A stretch of DNA of 38,775 nucleotides, taken from IMG/VR virus record IMGVR_UViG_3300044765_000078, positions 1 through 38,775 of that record, one strand, 5' to 3'. Positions 14,861 through 23,995 of the stretch are shown one piece after another. The translations under genes and the position numbers were made by a program. Positions within the stretch are counted from its first letter, which is position 1; each line of letters opens with the position of its first letter. The stretch is from a virus. The notes below the pieces were generated by a model that worked only from the letters and a program-made list of their open reading frames with translations, made no database searches and was not told the origin of the DNA.

Positions 14861-14903
14861 CCCTAAGCAAGAAAAAGGAAGTACCTTTGCCTCTTGCCTA
14901 GGG
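14861..14903 (-). promoter_or_regulatory. Hairpin covering the tailspike ribosome binding site
   Basis: 14861-14872 and 14892-14903 form a 12-pair stem on the minus-strand RNA. One pair is A/C in the plus strand but a G-U wobble in the minus transcript. An inner 5-bp stem (14874-14878 with 14884-14888) extends it. The Shine-Dalgarno AGGG (14861-14864), six bases before ATG 14854, lies in the stem. That the pairing is complete only in the sense RNA supports RNA-level control of tailspike translation. Confidence 0.6.
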
Positions 14904-14916
14904 AGACCGCTTAACG
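14902..14916 (-). repeat. Leader element shared with coat gene (copy 1)
   Basis: Plus-strand GGAGACCGCTTAACG; a copy with one difference lies at 26394-26408 before the coat gene. Both sit in intergenic gaps of more than 100 bases in an otherwise packed operon. Function unknown: promoter, RNA processing site or translation element. Confidence 0.55.
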
Positions 14917-15019
14917 ACAGAACGACGAATAGAGGATCGTCTTACCTATGAAAACCGAACAACTTATTCAATCAATCGGGACGGCTGTTTGCACATCCAT
15001 CATCTACGAACTACGGTGC

Positions 15020-17218
15020 CTATCGGCTGCCCGAAAGAAGCGCCGGGAGAGTCCCGGGTACGACTACCGGACTGAGCTTGGATATCGCATTGCCTACCGG
15101 CTGGGCAAGCTGTGGGCGCGCTGTAAGCAGCTTCGCCGCCGCGCGCTGGCCTAGCTGGGTGTATGGTAGCGATCCAGCGCCGATGCCGCCAAGTGTCATC
15201 AATGTGGCTGTGGGCTGTGTCGCCATACCGGCAGCCACGGAACCAGGTGCCAAGAGAGACATGAGCCCACGACCCGCAGTCCCACTATCCGGGTATTTCG
15301 ATCCGAGTACGCGTTGGCCGGCCCCCGACAGGTCCTGCATCAATGCGTTGCCTGTGGCTGTCGCACCTTTCCCGACCGATTTATCGGCGCTGCGCACGGC
15401 GTTTTGCAACTGGCCGGCCGTGAACACACCTTCGTTGTTCATCGCGCCCTGTGATGCTCCGGCGGCCCTAATGCGCACAAAGTTTGCCCATGCCTGATTG
15501 GCACTCGCTAGCTTCTGCGCTAACTCGGGCGAGTTCATCCGCATTAGGTTCCCGTCGACTGCGTCTTTCAGGGCATTCACTGCGGCCCCCAACTGACGGT
15601 TATCGAACGAAGGATCGCCGAGATAGCCTTTTGCAGCCTTCGCAAGTTCGCTTTGCGCGCCCTTAAGGGCGATGCCATCCATGTTCTGCTGTGGCCCGAG
15701 CTTGTCGAAGATCTGTGTTTTCAGGATGTTGAGGAAGGTCTTTTGCTGCGATGCTGGAAGCCCTTGCGCCATCGAACTAAGGTTCATCACATCCGCGTGG
15801 AACTGCGGATCGATCTTGAATTGCATCTTGGGCAGCACGTCGTTGTAAGCGGCACTGATTTTGTTCGCGACTTGTTCGATGCCTTCCTGACCCACCTTGC
15901 CCGTAAACTTTTCGCCGATCGGCGCCAAGGCCTCGTTGTAGGCCGCTGCATTGAACTGCTGAACTGCGCGCTGCTGTGCGTTCTTGATCATGTCGCCGAG
16001 GTAGGGGACGCTCGACAGCTTCTCTTCCGTGCGCGCGAAGCCGCCACCCAGGATCTGGCCCGGCGTAGGCGTTACGCCGCGATCCATCAGCGCTTTGACG
16101 TCCGGCGCCACTTGCGGTGAAATCAAGCGGCTCAGGCCACGCAACACAGGAGACGCCACACCGCCGGCAAGTGCCCCGAGACCGACCTGCTGGGCCTTGT
16201 CACCCCAGAAGTCGTTGCCGCTCTCGACTGGAGTAGCGGCACCCGTAGCGGCTCCAGTGAGCGCGCCAACCCCCGCAGCGCCGCGGTAGGTGTTCGCAAT
16301 AGGGGCAGCCATCGTCAACGGGAGCGTTGCGGCGACGGCGCCCCCTACGTTGCCAAGTGCTCCAGCGATTGGGTGCGCTTTTTCGTATGGAGCGGCTTGC
16401 GCGTTCAAGTTGGCGATGCCCTTATTCGCGTCTGAGACCATCGCCGCACCGGCTTTCTGCATAAACGTGTCCGGATGCTCGCCGAACAAAAGACCACCTA
16501 ACGTCGACGCGATGCCAAGTGGCCCGGCCATAGCTGCGGTGTCTTTCAGTGACTGCAGACCATGCCCCATAAGTTGCTCGATACCTTGCATGGTCGAACC
16601 GAACCCTTTACCAAGCGTAGCCCCCAGCGTAGCCAGAACGCCCGGCTTGGACTGCTGCGGTGCGACTAACTTAGGTGCCGCGGCTTGAGGTTTCGTGACC
16701 GGTTGGCCCTGCGTGAAAGCCGCAAATATCTGGTCGTCCGATGGACCGCTTTGCGGCTGCTGCGGCTGTGCTTTGCTGCCGCTGAATGCCGCGAAGATCG
16801 CGTCGTCGCTTTGGCCACCCTGCGGCTGGCTGACCGGGATACCCGGGAGAGTTTGCGGCATAGATTGCCCCATGTTGGATAGAACCTTCTGCGGATAGGC
16901 TTGCGTCAGCTGGCCCCAGTTTTTCTGGTCTGTGCCGCCGTGGTACGCGCGCAAGGCATCCTGCACGTTGCCGTAGCGCGTCAGGTTCTCATTCAGCAGC
17001 GCGGCGATAGCCGGGATGGCCTGTCTTGGGTCAGTCGGGTCAGAGACGCCCAGCGACTTCGCCGTCGCCGGCATCAGCTGACCTAGGCCTACAGCCCCCT
17101 TGCTAGAGACTGCCTTCGGGTTGCCGCTCGATTCGGTCTGAATGACGGCTCGAATCAGGCCAGGGTCGACGTTGTGCTGTCGGGCTGCAGATTCGATGAT
17201 GTCGTCGTAGTTCGCCAT
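15020..17218 (-). CDS. Injection protein with lytic transglycosylase domain (gp16-like)
   Basis: 732 residues. The N-terminal 130 form an SLT-type transglycosylase: catalytic Glu29 (TESSGNP), GLGQLMP near 46, and AYHGG near 92. A repeated linker follows (SDDAIFAAFSGSKAQPQQ ... SDDQIFAAFTQG). The remainder is Ala/Gly-rich and helical with membrane-active stretches (about 195-350), as in P22 gp16-type ejected proteins. It probably opens a path through the cell wall and helps DNA cross the inner membrane. Confidence 0.85.
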   Translation of the reverse strand: MANYDDIIESAARQHNVDPGLIRAVIQTESSGNPKAVSSKGAVGLGQLMPATAKSLGVSDPTDPRQAIPAIAALLNENLTRYGNVQDALRAYHGGTDQKNWGQLTQAYPQKVLSNMGQSMPQTLPGIPVSQPQGGQSDDAIFAAFSGSKAQPQQPQSGPSDDQIFAAFTQGQPVTKPQAAAPKLVAPQQSKPGVLATLGATLGKGFGSTMQGIEQLMGHGLQSLKDTAAMAGPLGIASTLGGLLFGEHPDTFMQKAGAAMVSDANKGIANLNAQAAPYEKAHPIAGALGNVGGAVAATLPLTMAAPIANTYRGAAGVGALTGAATGAATPVESGNDFWGDKAQQVGLGALAGGVASPVLRGLSRLISPQVAPDVKALMDRGVTPTPGQILGGGFARTEEKLSSVPYLGDMIKNAQQRAVQQFNAAAYNEALAPIGEKFTGKVGQEGIEQVANKISAAYNDVLPKMQFKIDPQFHADVMNLSSMAQGLPASQQKTFLNILKTQIFDKLGPQQNMDGIALKGAQSELAKAAKGYLGDPSFDNRQLGAAVNALKDAVDGNLMRMNSPELAQKLASANQAWANFVRIRAAGASQGAMNNEGVFTAGQLQNAVRSADKSVGKGATATGNALMQDLSGAGQRVLGSKYPDSGTAGRGLMSLLAPGSVAAGMATQPTATLMTLGGIGAGSLPYTQLGQRAAAKLLTARPQLAQPVGNAISKLSPVVVPGTLPALLSGSR

Positions 17219-18762
17219 TACTGCCCCGGCATCTGGATCAGACCAGCGCGTACGAGGTTGCCCAGGTCACTCTTGAACTTGGCAAGCTGCGCGGGCGACT
17301 GTCGTTTGATGAAGGTCTGCTGTTGTTGCGGGCTCATCGAGGTGAACACGAAAGCGTCCGGATTGACGGCTTTGTTCCATTGCGACTGCCACTGGTTGAA
17401 CTTGTCGGTCGTGAGGCCGGAGTTCTGGAATGCGTAGTCCTGGGCTGCGCGCATCTTTTCGGCGGCCATAGTCTTCGTGAGGATGTCCTCATTCGCAAGG
17501 TTGGAGATACCCGGGTTGGCATTCCCCGTGATCGCCGCATTCAGGCGCGCATCGGTGCCAGACCCGAGTGAACCAGATACCGACGATGCATAGTTCGTGA
17601 GGATCTTCTTGAACTCATCGTACCGTTGGACGTCACCAGTCCACCCGATTTTCTTGGCTAGACCTGGAGCCATCGAGTTGAAGAACGATTTCGCGGTATT
17701 GCGCCAGTCGGAGCTAGGGCCGGTATCAAGCGGATTCTTAATCGGATTGCCATCCTTATCGACCCCGTACTGAAGAGCATCACGCGCCTGCTGGAGCAGG
17801 TTCAGGCGCATCGGCGCATCCGCTGCGGAGTTGTGCAGTTCCTGCGCGGCCGCATTGGACGATGAACCTTGTGCAGTCAGCGCAGATTGCTGTCCGGGGC
17901 CGAGTGACGAGAGGGTGCCCGGTGCGCCACCCGCGGCGCCGCCGCTTGCATAGCGCCCGGTATAGTCGCCGCCAGATGGTGAAGGTTGACCGCTCGGGAC
18001 GGCTCCATTCATCATCTGCAGCCATTGAGCCGTCGTTACCTGTCGCTGCGAACCGTCTGGCATGGTGATCGTCTTCGGTGCCGCAAGTTCTGCTTGCGTC
18101 ATGCCTTTGCCGACGAACGTGTTCGGCGTCATCTCGCCGGTAAGCGGATTCTGACTCATGAAAGCCGTGCCGAGGCCCGTGTCGACTGGCACGACCTTTG
18201 GCATCATTGCCTGGATCTTTGCTTCGCCCGAAAGAGAGTTCAGCAAATGGTTCGTGACCCAAGCTTTCTGTTGCGAAGGGTCTCCGGGGATGCTTTTCAG
18301 TTCGCGGATCGCCATGTCCTGCGGAAGAACGCCATTCTGGACTAAGCCGACGATCTGCTGTGCAATGTTTTGCGACATGTCTGTCTTGCCCAGATTCGGA
18401 TCAAGTGCAACCGAGCCGATCGTACCGCGCAGCTGTTGCTGCTGTTTTAGCGCCTGCTCCAGCTTGCCCGTGTCGTACTGCAGCTGGGAATTGCGTTGCT
18501 GCGCAATCTGGCCCATGAACTCGGGCAGGAATGCGCCAGCGCCATTCTGGCTCGCTAGCGCCTGGAGCTTGCCGAAGTCAACTTCACCCGTGTTCGGGTC
18601 GACCGACTGGCGATAGGCGTCAGAAATGGTCTGATTCGCGTTCAGACGCATTTGATTCTGCCGCAGACCCTGGAGGGTCGCGGCGGTCTGGATCGGCTGC
18701 TGGAGGGCCGCAAAAGGGCTTTGTTGTTGCACTTGCAGCGGGATAGATGGATCAAGCGGCAT
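17218..18762 (-). CDS. Internal virion (ejection) protein, gp20-position
   Basis: 514 residues, Gln/Ala-rich (PLQVQQQSPFAALQQPIQTAATLQGLRQNQMRLN at the start), helical, with a Gly/Ser-rich linker near 265-300. No enzymatic motif. It starts next to the gp7-like gene and its stop shares bases with the gp16-like start, matching the P22 ejection-gene order 7-20-16. Assignment rests on position and composition. Confidence 0.75.
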   Translation of the reverse strand: MPLDPSIPLQVQQQSPFAALQQPIQTAATLQGLRQNQMRLNANQTISDAYRQSVDPNTGEVDFGKLQALASQNGAGAFLPEFMGQIAQQRNSQLQYDTGKLEQALKQQQQLRGTIGSVALDPNLGKTDMSQNIAQQIVGLVQNGVLPQDMAIRELKSIPGDPSQQKAWVTNHLLNSLSGEAKIQAMMPKVVPVDTGLGTAFMSQNPLTGEMTPNTFVGKGMTQAELAAPKTITMPDGSQRQVTTAQWLQMMNGAVPSGQPSPSGGDYTGRYASGGAAGGAPGTLSSLGPGQQSALTAQGSSSNAAAQELHNSAADAPMRLNLLQQARDALQYGVDKDGNPIKNPLDTGPSSDWRNTAKSFFNSMAPGLAKKIGWTGDVQRYDEFKKILTNYASSVSGSLGSGTDARLNAAITGNANPGISNLANEDILTKTMAAEKMRAAQDYAFQNSGLTTDKFNQWQSQWNKAVNPDAFVFTSMSPQQQQTFIKRQSPAQLAKFKSDLGNLVRAGLIQMPGQ

Positions 18763-18763
18763 A

Positions 18764-19534
18764 TCAGCCTCCCATGCTGAATTGGTTCATCGCCGGCATC
18801 TGAAGACCAGGCAGACTTGATTCCGGCACGTATACGCCAGTCGCACTTGGGGCATTCCCCTGCAACATCGAATAGAGCATCCCAGCCCCGCCCAGGCTAG
18901 ATAAGCCGCCGCTCAAGGCGTTTGCCGCCCCCATTCGGCCGGCCGCTTGGGCGTTCGCACCGCTCGTGATGTTGTTGCCAATATTCGAAGCTGTTTGCAG
19001 CCCAGCATTGCCGACACCGGCCGCGGCGTTCTGGCCCAGACCAACAAGGCCAGCCGCGCGGTTGTACTGGTCCGCCGCTTGTCCGTAGTTCGTATTGAAG
19101 TTCTGCAGCGCGTTCTGGTACTGCTGCTGGAACGTCTGACTTGCAAGTCCCGTGTTGTATGCGTCAAGGCCTTTCAACTGTGCTCCGGACAGACTTAGAC
19201 CCTTGGCCGCCATGGCGTTGTCGAGGGCCTTGTTGCCCTGCTGCTGTGTGAACTGGTAGCCCGGCGTTTGCTCCAGCTGTTCCATCGTCGGATTGAACGA
19301 GAAGGGCGTGTTCAGTCGCGATCCACCAAGCATCTGCTGAAGCTGCGGGATCGTCGACGAGCCAAGCTGCATGTACGGCGCAAGGTTCTGCTGCATCTGC
19401 TGGAACTGCTGCATTTGCAGGTCAGACGCGCGGTTTGCGGCGTCCGATTGCTTATTTGCGGCGCTTCTGGAAGCATCGGCAGAAATAGCCGCACCCGCCA
19501 AACCTGCTCCTGCCACTGCTGCTGCGACGCACAT
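18764..19534 (-). CDS. DNA transfer/ejection protein, gp7-like
   Basis: 256 residues. Starts MCVAAAVAGAGLAGAAISADASRSAANKQ, an Ala/Gly-rich amphipathic or membrane-active N-terminus, followed by a Gln/Asn-rich helical body (QMQQFQQMQQNLAPYMQLG; FTQQQGNKALDNAMAAKGLSLSG). This pattern is widely annotated as 'DNA transfer protein' in podoviruses and corresponds to P22 gp7. It should be packaged in the head and ejected first. Confidence 0.78.
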   Translation of the reverse strand: MCVAAAVAGAGLAGAAISADASRSAANKQSDAANRASDLQMQQFQQMQQNLAPYMQLGSSTIPQLQQMLGGSRLNTPFSFNPTMEQLEQTPGYQFTQQQGNKALDNAMAAKGLSLSGAQLKGLDAYNTGLASQTFQQQYQNALQNFNTNYGQAADQYNRAAGLVGLGQNAAAGVGNAGLQTASNIGNNITSGANAQAAGRMGAANALSGGLSSLGGAGMLYSMLQGNAPSATGVYVPESSLPGLQMPAMNQFSMGG

Positions 19535-19536
19535 AA

Positions 19537-20031
19537 TTAACCTCTCTTGATATCTTTGATTTTGAGTTCCATTACAACGTCATCAGCGATATAGCCGCGG
19601 CGCTTAAGGATCTCGAACATCTTTCCGGTCATCGTGACAGGCCAGCCGATGATGCTGATTCCACGTTGTCTGAGTACGTCTTCAATTTCAGAGATGAAGC
19701 GGGACATGGAGCGCCGGAAATCCGGTTGCACATAGAATGTGTCCACGTTCCCGCACAGTTCCGTCTTCAGGTGCAAGCTCTTGTACAGGATCAGCAACGC
19801 ATATCCGCGCAGTACCTTTTCATCGTCACGCAAGGTCATCGCGATAAGCGATTGGTGATTGGCGAGATACAGGTACTGATCAATGTCGGGATCGATCTCA
19901 AGCCCGCGCTGACCGTGGTATGCGCATGTGTCTTGCTTGATCTCCGAACATTCATCCCAGCTCTGTTGGCCAAGTGGGACAATCTCGTTCGCGAGTTCGC
20001 GCGTGAAAGCTTCGATTGAAATAGTCGCCAT
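19537..20031 (-). CDS. GNAT-like acetyltransferase in the virion gene block
   Basis: 164 residues. The pattern 'RGYALLILYKSLHLKTELCGNVDTFYVQPDFR' followed by a helix and 'GISIIGWPVTMTGKMFEILKRRGY' looks like the core beta4-beta5 and later motifs of a GNAT N-acetyltransferase; the acetyl-CoA P-loop (usually QxxGxG/A) is degenerate (RRSMSR). Such genes occur in the structural blocks of several podoviruses, with unknown substrates. It may modify a virion or injected protein. It is tightly packed between tail and ejection genes. Confidence 0.65.
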   Translation of the reverse strand: MATISIEAFTRELANEIVPLGQQSWDECSEIKQDTCAYHGQRGLEIDPDIDQYLYLANHQSLIAMTLRDDEKVLRGYALLILYKSLHLKTELCGNVDTFYVQPDFRRSMSRFISEIEDVLRQRGISIIGWPVTMTGKMFEILKRRGYIADDVVMELKIKDIKRG

Positions 20032-20033
20032 GG

Positions 20034-20378
20034 TCAGACGATCTCCACGCCGTCAATCGCAGCGGTAATCGTGGCATTTGCTCCCGCCTGCATCCGGATC
20101 ATCGTCCCAGCCGGCATGGTCTTGCCGGCCAGCTCCGGAGCCACGTAGGTTTGGCCGGCGGAGAGTACCGTGTTCTGCGGATCGATCACTCGATTCGACG
20201 CGCTCGATGCCCCAGCGGCCGGAACGATGTTCGCTGTGATCGTCACCGCGCCAGCGCTGGTATTGGTGAAGGTCGCACGCTTGATGACGCCGGTCGTATT
20301 CGCCGGCACCGTGTAATAAAGTGCGTCCGCATTCGTCAACTGCTGCGGGGCGACCATCTGCTTTGCTGTGATTGTCAT
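20034..20378 (-). CDS. Small beta-rich structural protein
   Basis: 114 residues, Thr/Ala/Val-rich with alternating hydrophobic strands (TTGVIKRATFTNTSAGAVTITANIVPAAG) and a closing 'ITAAIDGVEIV'. It looks like a beta-sandwich tail or decoration protein. Overlaps the fibre gene by four bases. It has composition in common with the 149-residue protein at 31609-32058. Confidence 0.65.
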   Translation of the reverse strand: MTITAKQMVAPQQLTNADALYYTVPANTTGVIKRATFTNTSAGAVTITANIVPAAGASSASNRVIDPQNTVLSAGQTYVAPELAGKTMPAGTMIRMQAGANATITAAIDGVEIV

Positions 20379-21823
20379 GACAGTCCTTTTTCCAATGTCT
20401 TAATGCGTTCGGCCAGCCCGCGAGAGATGAACAGGCCTAATTCGTCGTAGCGGAATGAGTATCGATCGCCGGCCGGGATAACTTCGGTTAGCGCAGGGCT
20501 GATAACCACCTCACGCATCAGCGGATCACCGTTTTCACCCAGCGTCCCCGTGTCTTCAAACTCGACGACGGGCTCGTGCTGCTTGATCTCTTCCGCCCAG
20601 TTGTCGTGACAAATGAATCCGTAGCGCATCGGATCCAGGCCATGCGCCTGCATGATCTCGATCGCCCTTTGCACGGTCATGCCGATGTGATGGCGCGCCG
20701 CATCGCCTTTCAGTGCCACGGCCGAGAGGAATTGATAGGTTCCGATCTCGTTTGACAGTTCCATGGCCGCAGCTACCTCTGCATCGGTCAGTGCAGAAAC
20801 TGGCGTCTTTTCACGCGCATCGGACGTGTTGATTGCACCCGTAGCCGCATAGATCACGCTCCAGCGCTTTGACGGAGTGCCCCATGTTTGCGTGTTATCA
20901 GCGCCGGCCGAGCCATTTCCGTTACTGTCGAAGTAACAGACCTCGGAGAAATTGCTGCTATTCGCGCGAGTGTCGAATGCCAGACCGCCGCCATAGTCAC
21001 CATTCGTGCCATTATTTTTTACACCACGTACACGCGCATATGTCGCAAATGCTGAGGATAGGAACTTGCTGCCCAAGACTAAAGCAGCACCAGCGGACGC
21101 TGTATTCGTGTTTGCATATAGAGCCAGCGTGCCACCATCGGCATCGGAACTTGTCAGTCCAGTGCCGTATACCTCCTGCGTTGGGGCCACACCGCCATAG
21201 CCGGACGCTGTCGTTGCGCCGACTAATACCTTCCCGGTAGTTACCGTGACAGAAGTAAATGCCCCCGAATTCTGGGAAGTTGCTCCGACTGTGGTCCCAT
21301 CAACAGAGCCGCCCTTGATCTTCACACTGGAGGCGTCCTGATAAGCCATAGAGCGGATAGGATCGAGGGGGGTCATCCCGTCGATAACGATATCGTTGAC
21401 CGCTTGGCGCAGCTTCTTTGCCACGTCCTGAGCCTCGTCCAGAATCAGCGACAGATCGACGATCTTGGAAATCAAGCCTGCCTGCTGCGACGTGATCCCG
21501 TCATCCATAACGAGCATGCGGATTAGCGCATTGGCATCGTTGAGCGCCGTCGAGAGTTTTGAGATATCCGGCGATTCGGCAGCCAATTGAACGGCAGTAT
21601 TTGTCTCAGTCAGGTCGTCAATTGCGGATTGCAAATCTGCCGAAACAGAATCCGGGGCTATATCAATATCGCCCACTCGGAGATCGCTTGGAGACGAGCC
21701 TTGTCCGTTCCCGGTTCTGCGCCATAACTGCACAAAGAACTGGAACCATATTGGATTTGCGCGCCCATCTGCGGTCGACAGTGGAACGTTGATGAGCGGG
21801 ATATCGGTCTGCAGATTGCTCAT
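20375..21823 (-). CDS. Tail fibre/needle-type protein with S74 chaperone
   Basis: 482 residues from ATG 21823 (ATGA overlap with gp10-like stop; earlier start at 21850 lies inside that gene). The N-terminal 'PLINVPLSTADGRANPIWFQFFVQLW' is an adaptor-like segment, the middle is helical then beta-rich, and the C-terminus has a Peptidase_S74 intramolecular chaperone: 'INTSDAREKTPVSALTDAEVAAAMEL' followed by 'HHIGMTVQRAIEIMQAHGLDP'. The Ser of TSD is the expected self-cleavage nucleophile. It occupies the place of P22 needle gp26. Confidence 0.82.
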   Translation of the reverse strand: MSNLQTDIPLINVPLSTADGRANPIWFQFFVQLWRRTGNGQGSSPSDLRVGDIDIAPDSVSADLQSAIDDLTETNTAVQLAAESPDISKLSTALNDANALIRMLVMDDGITSQQAGLISKIVDLSLILDEAQDVAKKLRQAVNDIVIDGMTPLDPIRSMAYQDASSVKIKGGSVDGTTVGATSQNSGAFTSVTVTTGKVLVGATTASGYGGVAPTQEVYGTGLTSSDADGGTLALYANTNTASAGAALVLGSKFLSSAFATYARVRGVKNNGTNGDYGGGLAFDTRANSSNFSEVCYFDSNGNGSAGADNTQTWGTPSKRWSVIYAATGAINTSDAREKTPVSALTDAEVAAAMELSNEIGTYQFLSAVALKGDAARHHIGMTVQRAIEIMQAHGLDPMRYGFICHDNWAEEIKQHEPVVEFEDTGTLGENGDPLMREVVISPALTEVIPAGDRYSFRYDELGLFISRGLAERIKTLEKGLS

Positions 21824-23250
21824 TGGTTGTTCGACTCCGCTTGTACCCATGCCCCGAGAAGCGCCGTTTTCACTGGCGCCGACCAGGACAACTCAAACAC
21901 GCGATCGCGCGCCATGCCCAGGCGCTGATATTGGAGGGACGTCAGGTATTCACCTTCGAGTCCCAGTGTCGTGCTGATGGCGTTTCCCCACGTCTTGCCG
22001 CGGGTGTCACTCCAGCGCAGGAAGATCGGAACAGGTCCGTACGAGCCGTCACCGTTCCCGGCTTCCATGTTCGCAATGAACTCGCGATACCGAATCCGGT
22101 CCGAGTTGTCGTCGGTCGAGTGTGCGAACGACCGGATGCGCGGGATTGGATTGCCGTTGTCCGTGTACGTGTTCAAATCCCAGGCGTACAGGTTCCCGTT
22201 CTGCCAGTCACCGACGACGGCCGTGCTGTAGATCGATGCGTAGCAGTTCACGCGGCTGCGGTTCTCGTTTCCGTTCGCATCGAGCCAAATGAGTTCGTTC
22301 CACTGGCCGGTACTCAAGTCGTACTGCCACGTCTTATTCGCCGTTGGGAAGTTCAGCACATAGAAGAAGTGGCCGCCGATCTGATAGGTGAAGCCTTGCG
22401 CATCGGCGAGCGTCGAATAGCTGGCAAGTTCGTTGTCCAACGCGAACGTCGATACCTTCTGGGCCGTGAACTGGTTCGTCCGGCACACGATGGCTCGTCC
22501 TTGCGCCGATTCCGCCAACCATAGGAATTCGCCATCCATCTGTGCGATCGTTGCGGCGGCCATGCAGCCGTACTGCATGAAGACGCCAGGCATGCGCTCG
22601 AACGCGAAGGTCGTGTCGCCGGCGTCAAACCAGATTTCCGTCGTCGTCGCACCGAAGAGGTACAGGTAACGACGCGAGACCCCAAGGCCGATCAGCTTGT
22701 CCGAATATCCCGACTTCGACGCAAAGTCGGTCGCATCGAACTTCACTTGGTTCGCCAGCGAAATGTAAAACTGCTGCGTATTCGGATTGTTCAGGATGAA
22801 GAATCCATCCATGAAGTCAATCGTATTGCCCCCCAAAAATGCAGGGTCGGAAACCGTTGCGAACGCATTGCTCGCGAGGGTGATCGAGTATCCATGCGTT
22901 GAGCCATCGACGATCAGTGCGTAGTTTCCGTTATCCGTCACAGAAACGGGACCACTCGTCGTCTGCAGGTCTCCCAGCTTTGTCGCTGCCCAAGCCGGCG
23001 AGATTGCGTAGACAGACGAGCCGCATACTCCGTACAACTGGTTGTTCGACGCAGCCCACAGACCACGCCATCCGCTCCCGGTTGTAGGTGTCACGGAGGT
23101 CAACAATTTGAGGCCGGGCGTTGGGTAGTACGTGAACGGGAAGGGCGAGCCCTCCGGGTTCTTCTCCGGGTACAGGTTCACGCATCGCTGGGCCGCGGCA
23201 ATGATGCTGCGAGCCTCGTAGGCGCCGACAGTGAGCGCGAAGCGAGCCAT
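21820..23250 (-). CDS. Tail hub / DNA stabilisation protein, gp10-like
   Basis: 476 residues, close in length to P22 gp10 (472). Typical N-terminus (ALTVGAYEARSIIAAAQRCVNLYPEKNPEG..PFTYYPTPGL) and a series of beta-propeller-like blades (GYSITLASNAF, FMDGFFILNNPNTQQFYISL, YLYLFGATTTEIWFD, MDGEFLWLAESAQG). Such proteins form the hexameric tail hub that binds gp4 and carries the tailspikes. It overlaps gp4-like and fibre genes by one and four bases. Confidence 0.88.
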   Translation of the reverse strand: MARFALTVGAYEARSIIAAAQRCVNLYPEKNPEGSPFPFTYYPTPGLKLLTSVTPTTGSGWRGLWAASNNQLYGVCGSSVYAISPAWAATKLGDLQTTSGPVSVTDNGNYALIVDGSTHGYSITLASNAFATVSDPAFLGGNTIDFMDGFFILNNPNTQQFYISLANQVKFDATDFASKSGYSDKLIGLGVSRRYLYLFGATTTEIWFDAGDTTFAFERMPGVFMQYGCMAAATIAQMDGEFLWLAESAQGRAIVCRTNQFTAQKVSTFALDNELASYSTLADAQGFTYQIGGHFFYVLNFPTANKTWQYDLSTGQWNELIWLDANGNENRSRVNCYASIYSTAVVGDWQNGNLYAWDLNTYTDNGNPIPRIRSFAHSTDDNSDRIRYREFIANMEAGNGDGSYGPVPIFLRWSDTRGKTWGNAISTTLGLEGEYLTSLQYQRLGMARDRVFELSWSAPVKTALLGAWVQAESNNQ

Positions 23251-23993
23251 TAGGTCACGCCCCCGATGTAGTAGTCCCCGTAAATATTAAAGGTACCGGC
23301 CGCTTTCTTGAGCGCCGTCGGCATCTGCAACAGCGGGATCTGCGCGTTCGCTTCTTCGATGATCCTCAGCGACGCTTCCGCCTTCTTTTCAGCGCGCGGA
23401 TTCTCCGGAAGGCCGTACATCACACCCAGTTCCAACACGAGATTCCACATCAGGGCTGCGTTGTACTCAGGCGGAAGCGTGATCGTGTCGTTGATCGTCG
23501 CGAACTGCTGCAACGTCTGCATCACAGTCAGGAAGATCGTGTACTGGTTGTTCGGGATCGGCCACGGATAGACAGTGCCCATCGGGACGCCCGGATCGTA
23601 GTAGATCACCTGCGGGAACGAGTTCAGCGTCTTGATCGAGATGCGGTTGTAGTCCTCCATAGACCGCAGGACGGTGAACGGGTAGTCCACGGGCAGCGGT
23701 GTGTTCTGGTTCTGCCGGAAGTACGCCGACTCCAGTTTCGCCGGCCGCGGGATGTCGAAGTCGCCGCCCGGGCCGACCGTGTATGATTGCGCTCCCGTGG
23801 CCTGCTTCGAGACAGTCACCAGCTGGTAGATCATGTAACGGCGCCGCTGGAGCTGCGCCATCATCATGTTGAGGAGGTTGAACGCATCGTTCATGTCCTC
23901 CGCACTGGCGGTTTGGCCGACACCAACCACGTTCGCGGTTTTTAGTGCGAGCGTGATCAGGTCGGATGGCGTGGTCGGAAGCGGAACAGTCAT
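23250..23993 (-). CDS. Head completion/tail accessory protein, gp4-like
   Basis: 247 residues with the P22 gp4-type pattern: an N-terminal helix pair (TPSDLITLALKTANVVGVGQTASAEDMNDAFNLLNMMMAQL), 'DYNRISIKTLNSFPQVIYYDPGVPMGTVYPWPIP' in the middle and 'LPPEYNAALMWNLVLELGVMYGL' later. It closes the portal ring and starts tail assembly. The order portal-scaffold-coat-(two genes)-gp4-gp10 follows P22. Confidence 0.87.
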   Translation of the reverse strand: MTVPLPTTPSDLITLALKTANVVGVGQTASAEDMNDAFNLLNMMMAQLQRRRYMIYQLVTVSKQATGAQSYTVGPGGDFDIPRPAKLESAYFRQNQNTPLPVDYPFTVLRSMEDYNRISIKTLNSFPQVIYYDPGVPMGTVYPWPIPNNQYTIFLTVMQTLQQFATINDTITLPPEYNAALMWNLVLELGVMYGLPENPRAEKKAEASLRIIEEANAQIPLLQMPTALKKAAGTFNIYGDYYIGGVT

Positions 23994-23995
23994 GA

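Noticed and set aside
15028-15060. Hairpin CCGGGA-CTC-TCCCGG as terminator of the injection gene
   Set aside because: It lies within the last codons and has no U-tract; likely a coding by-product.
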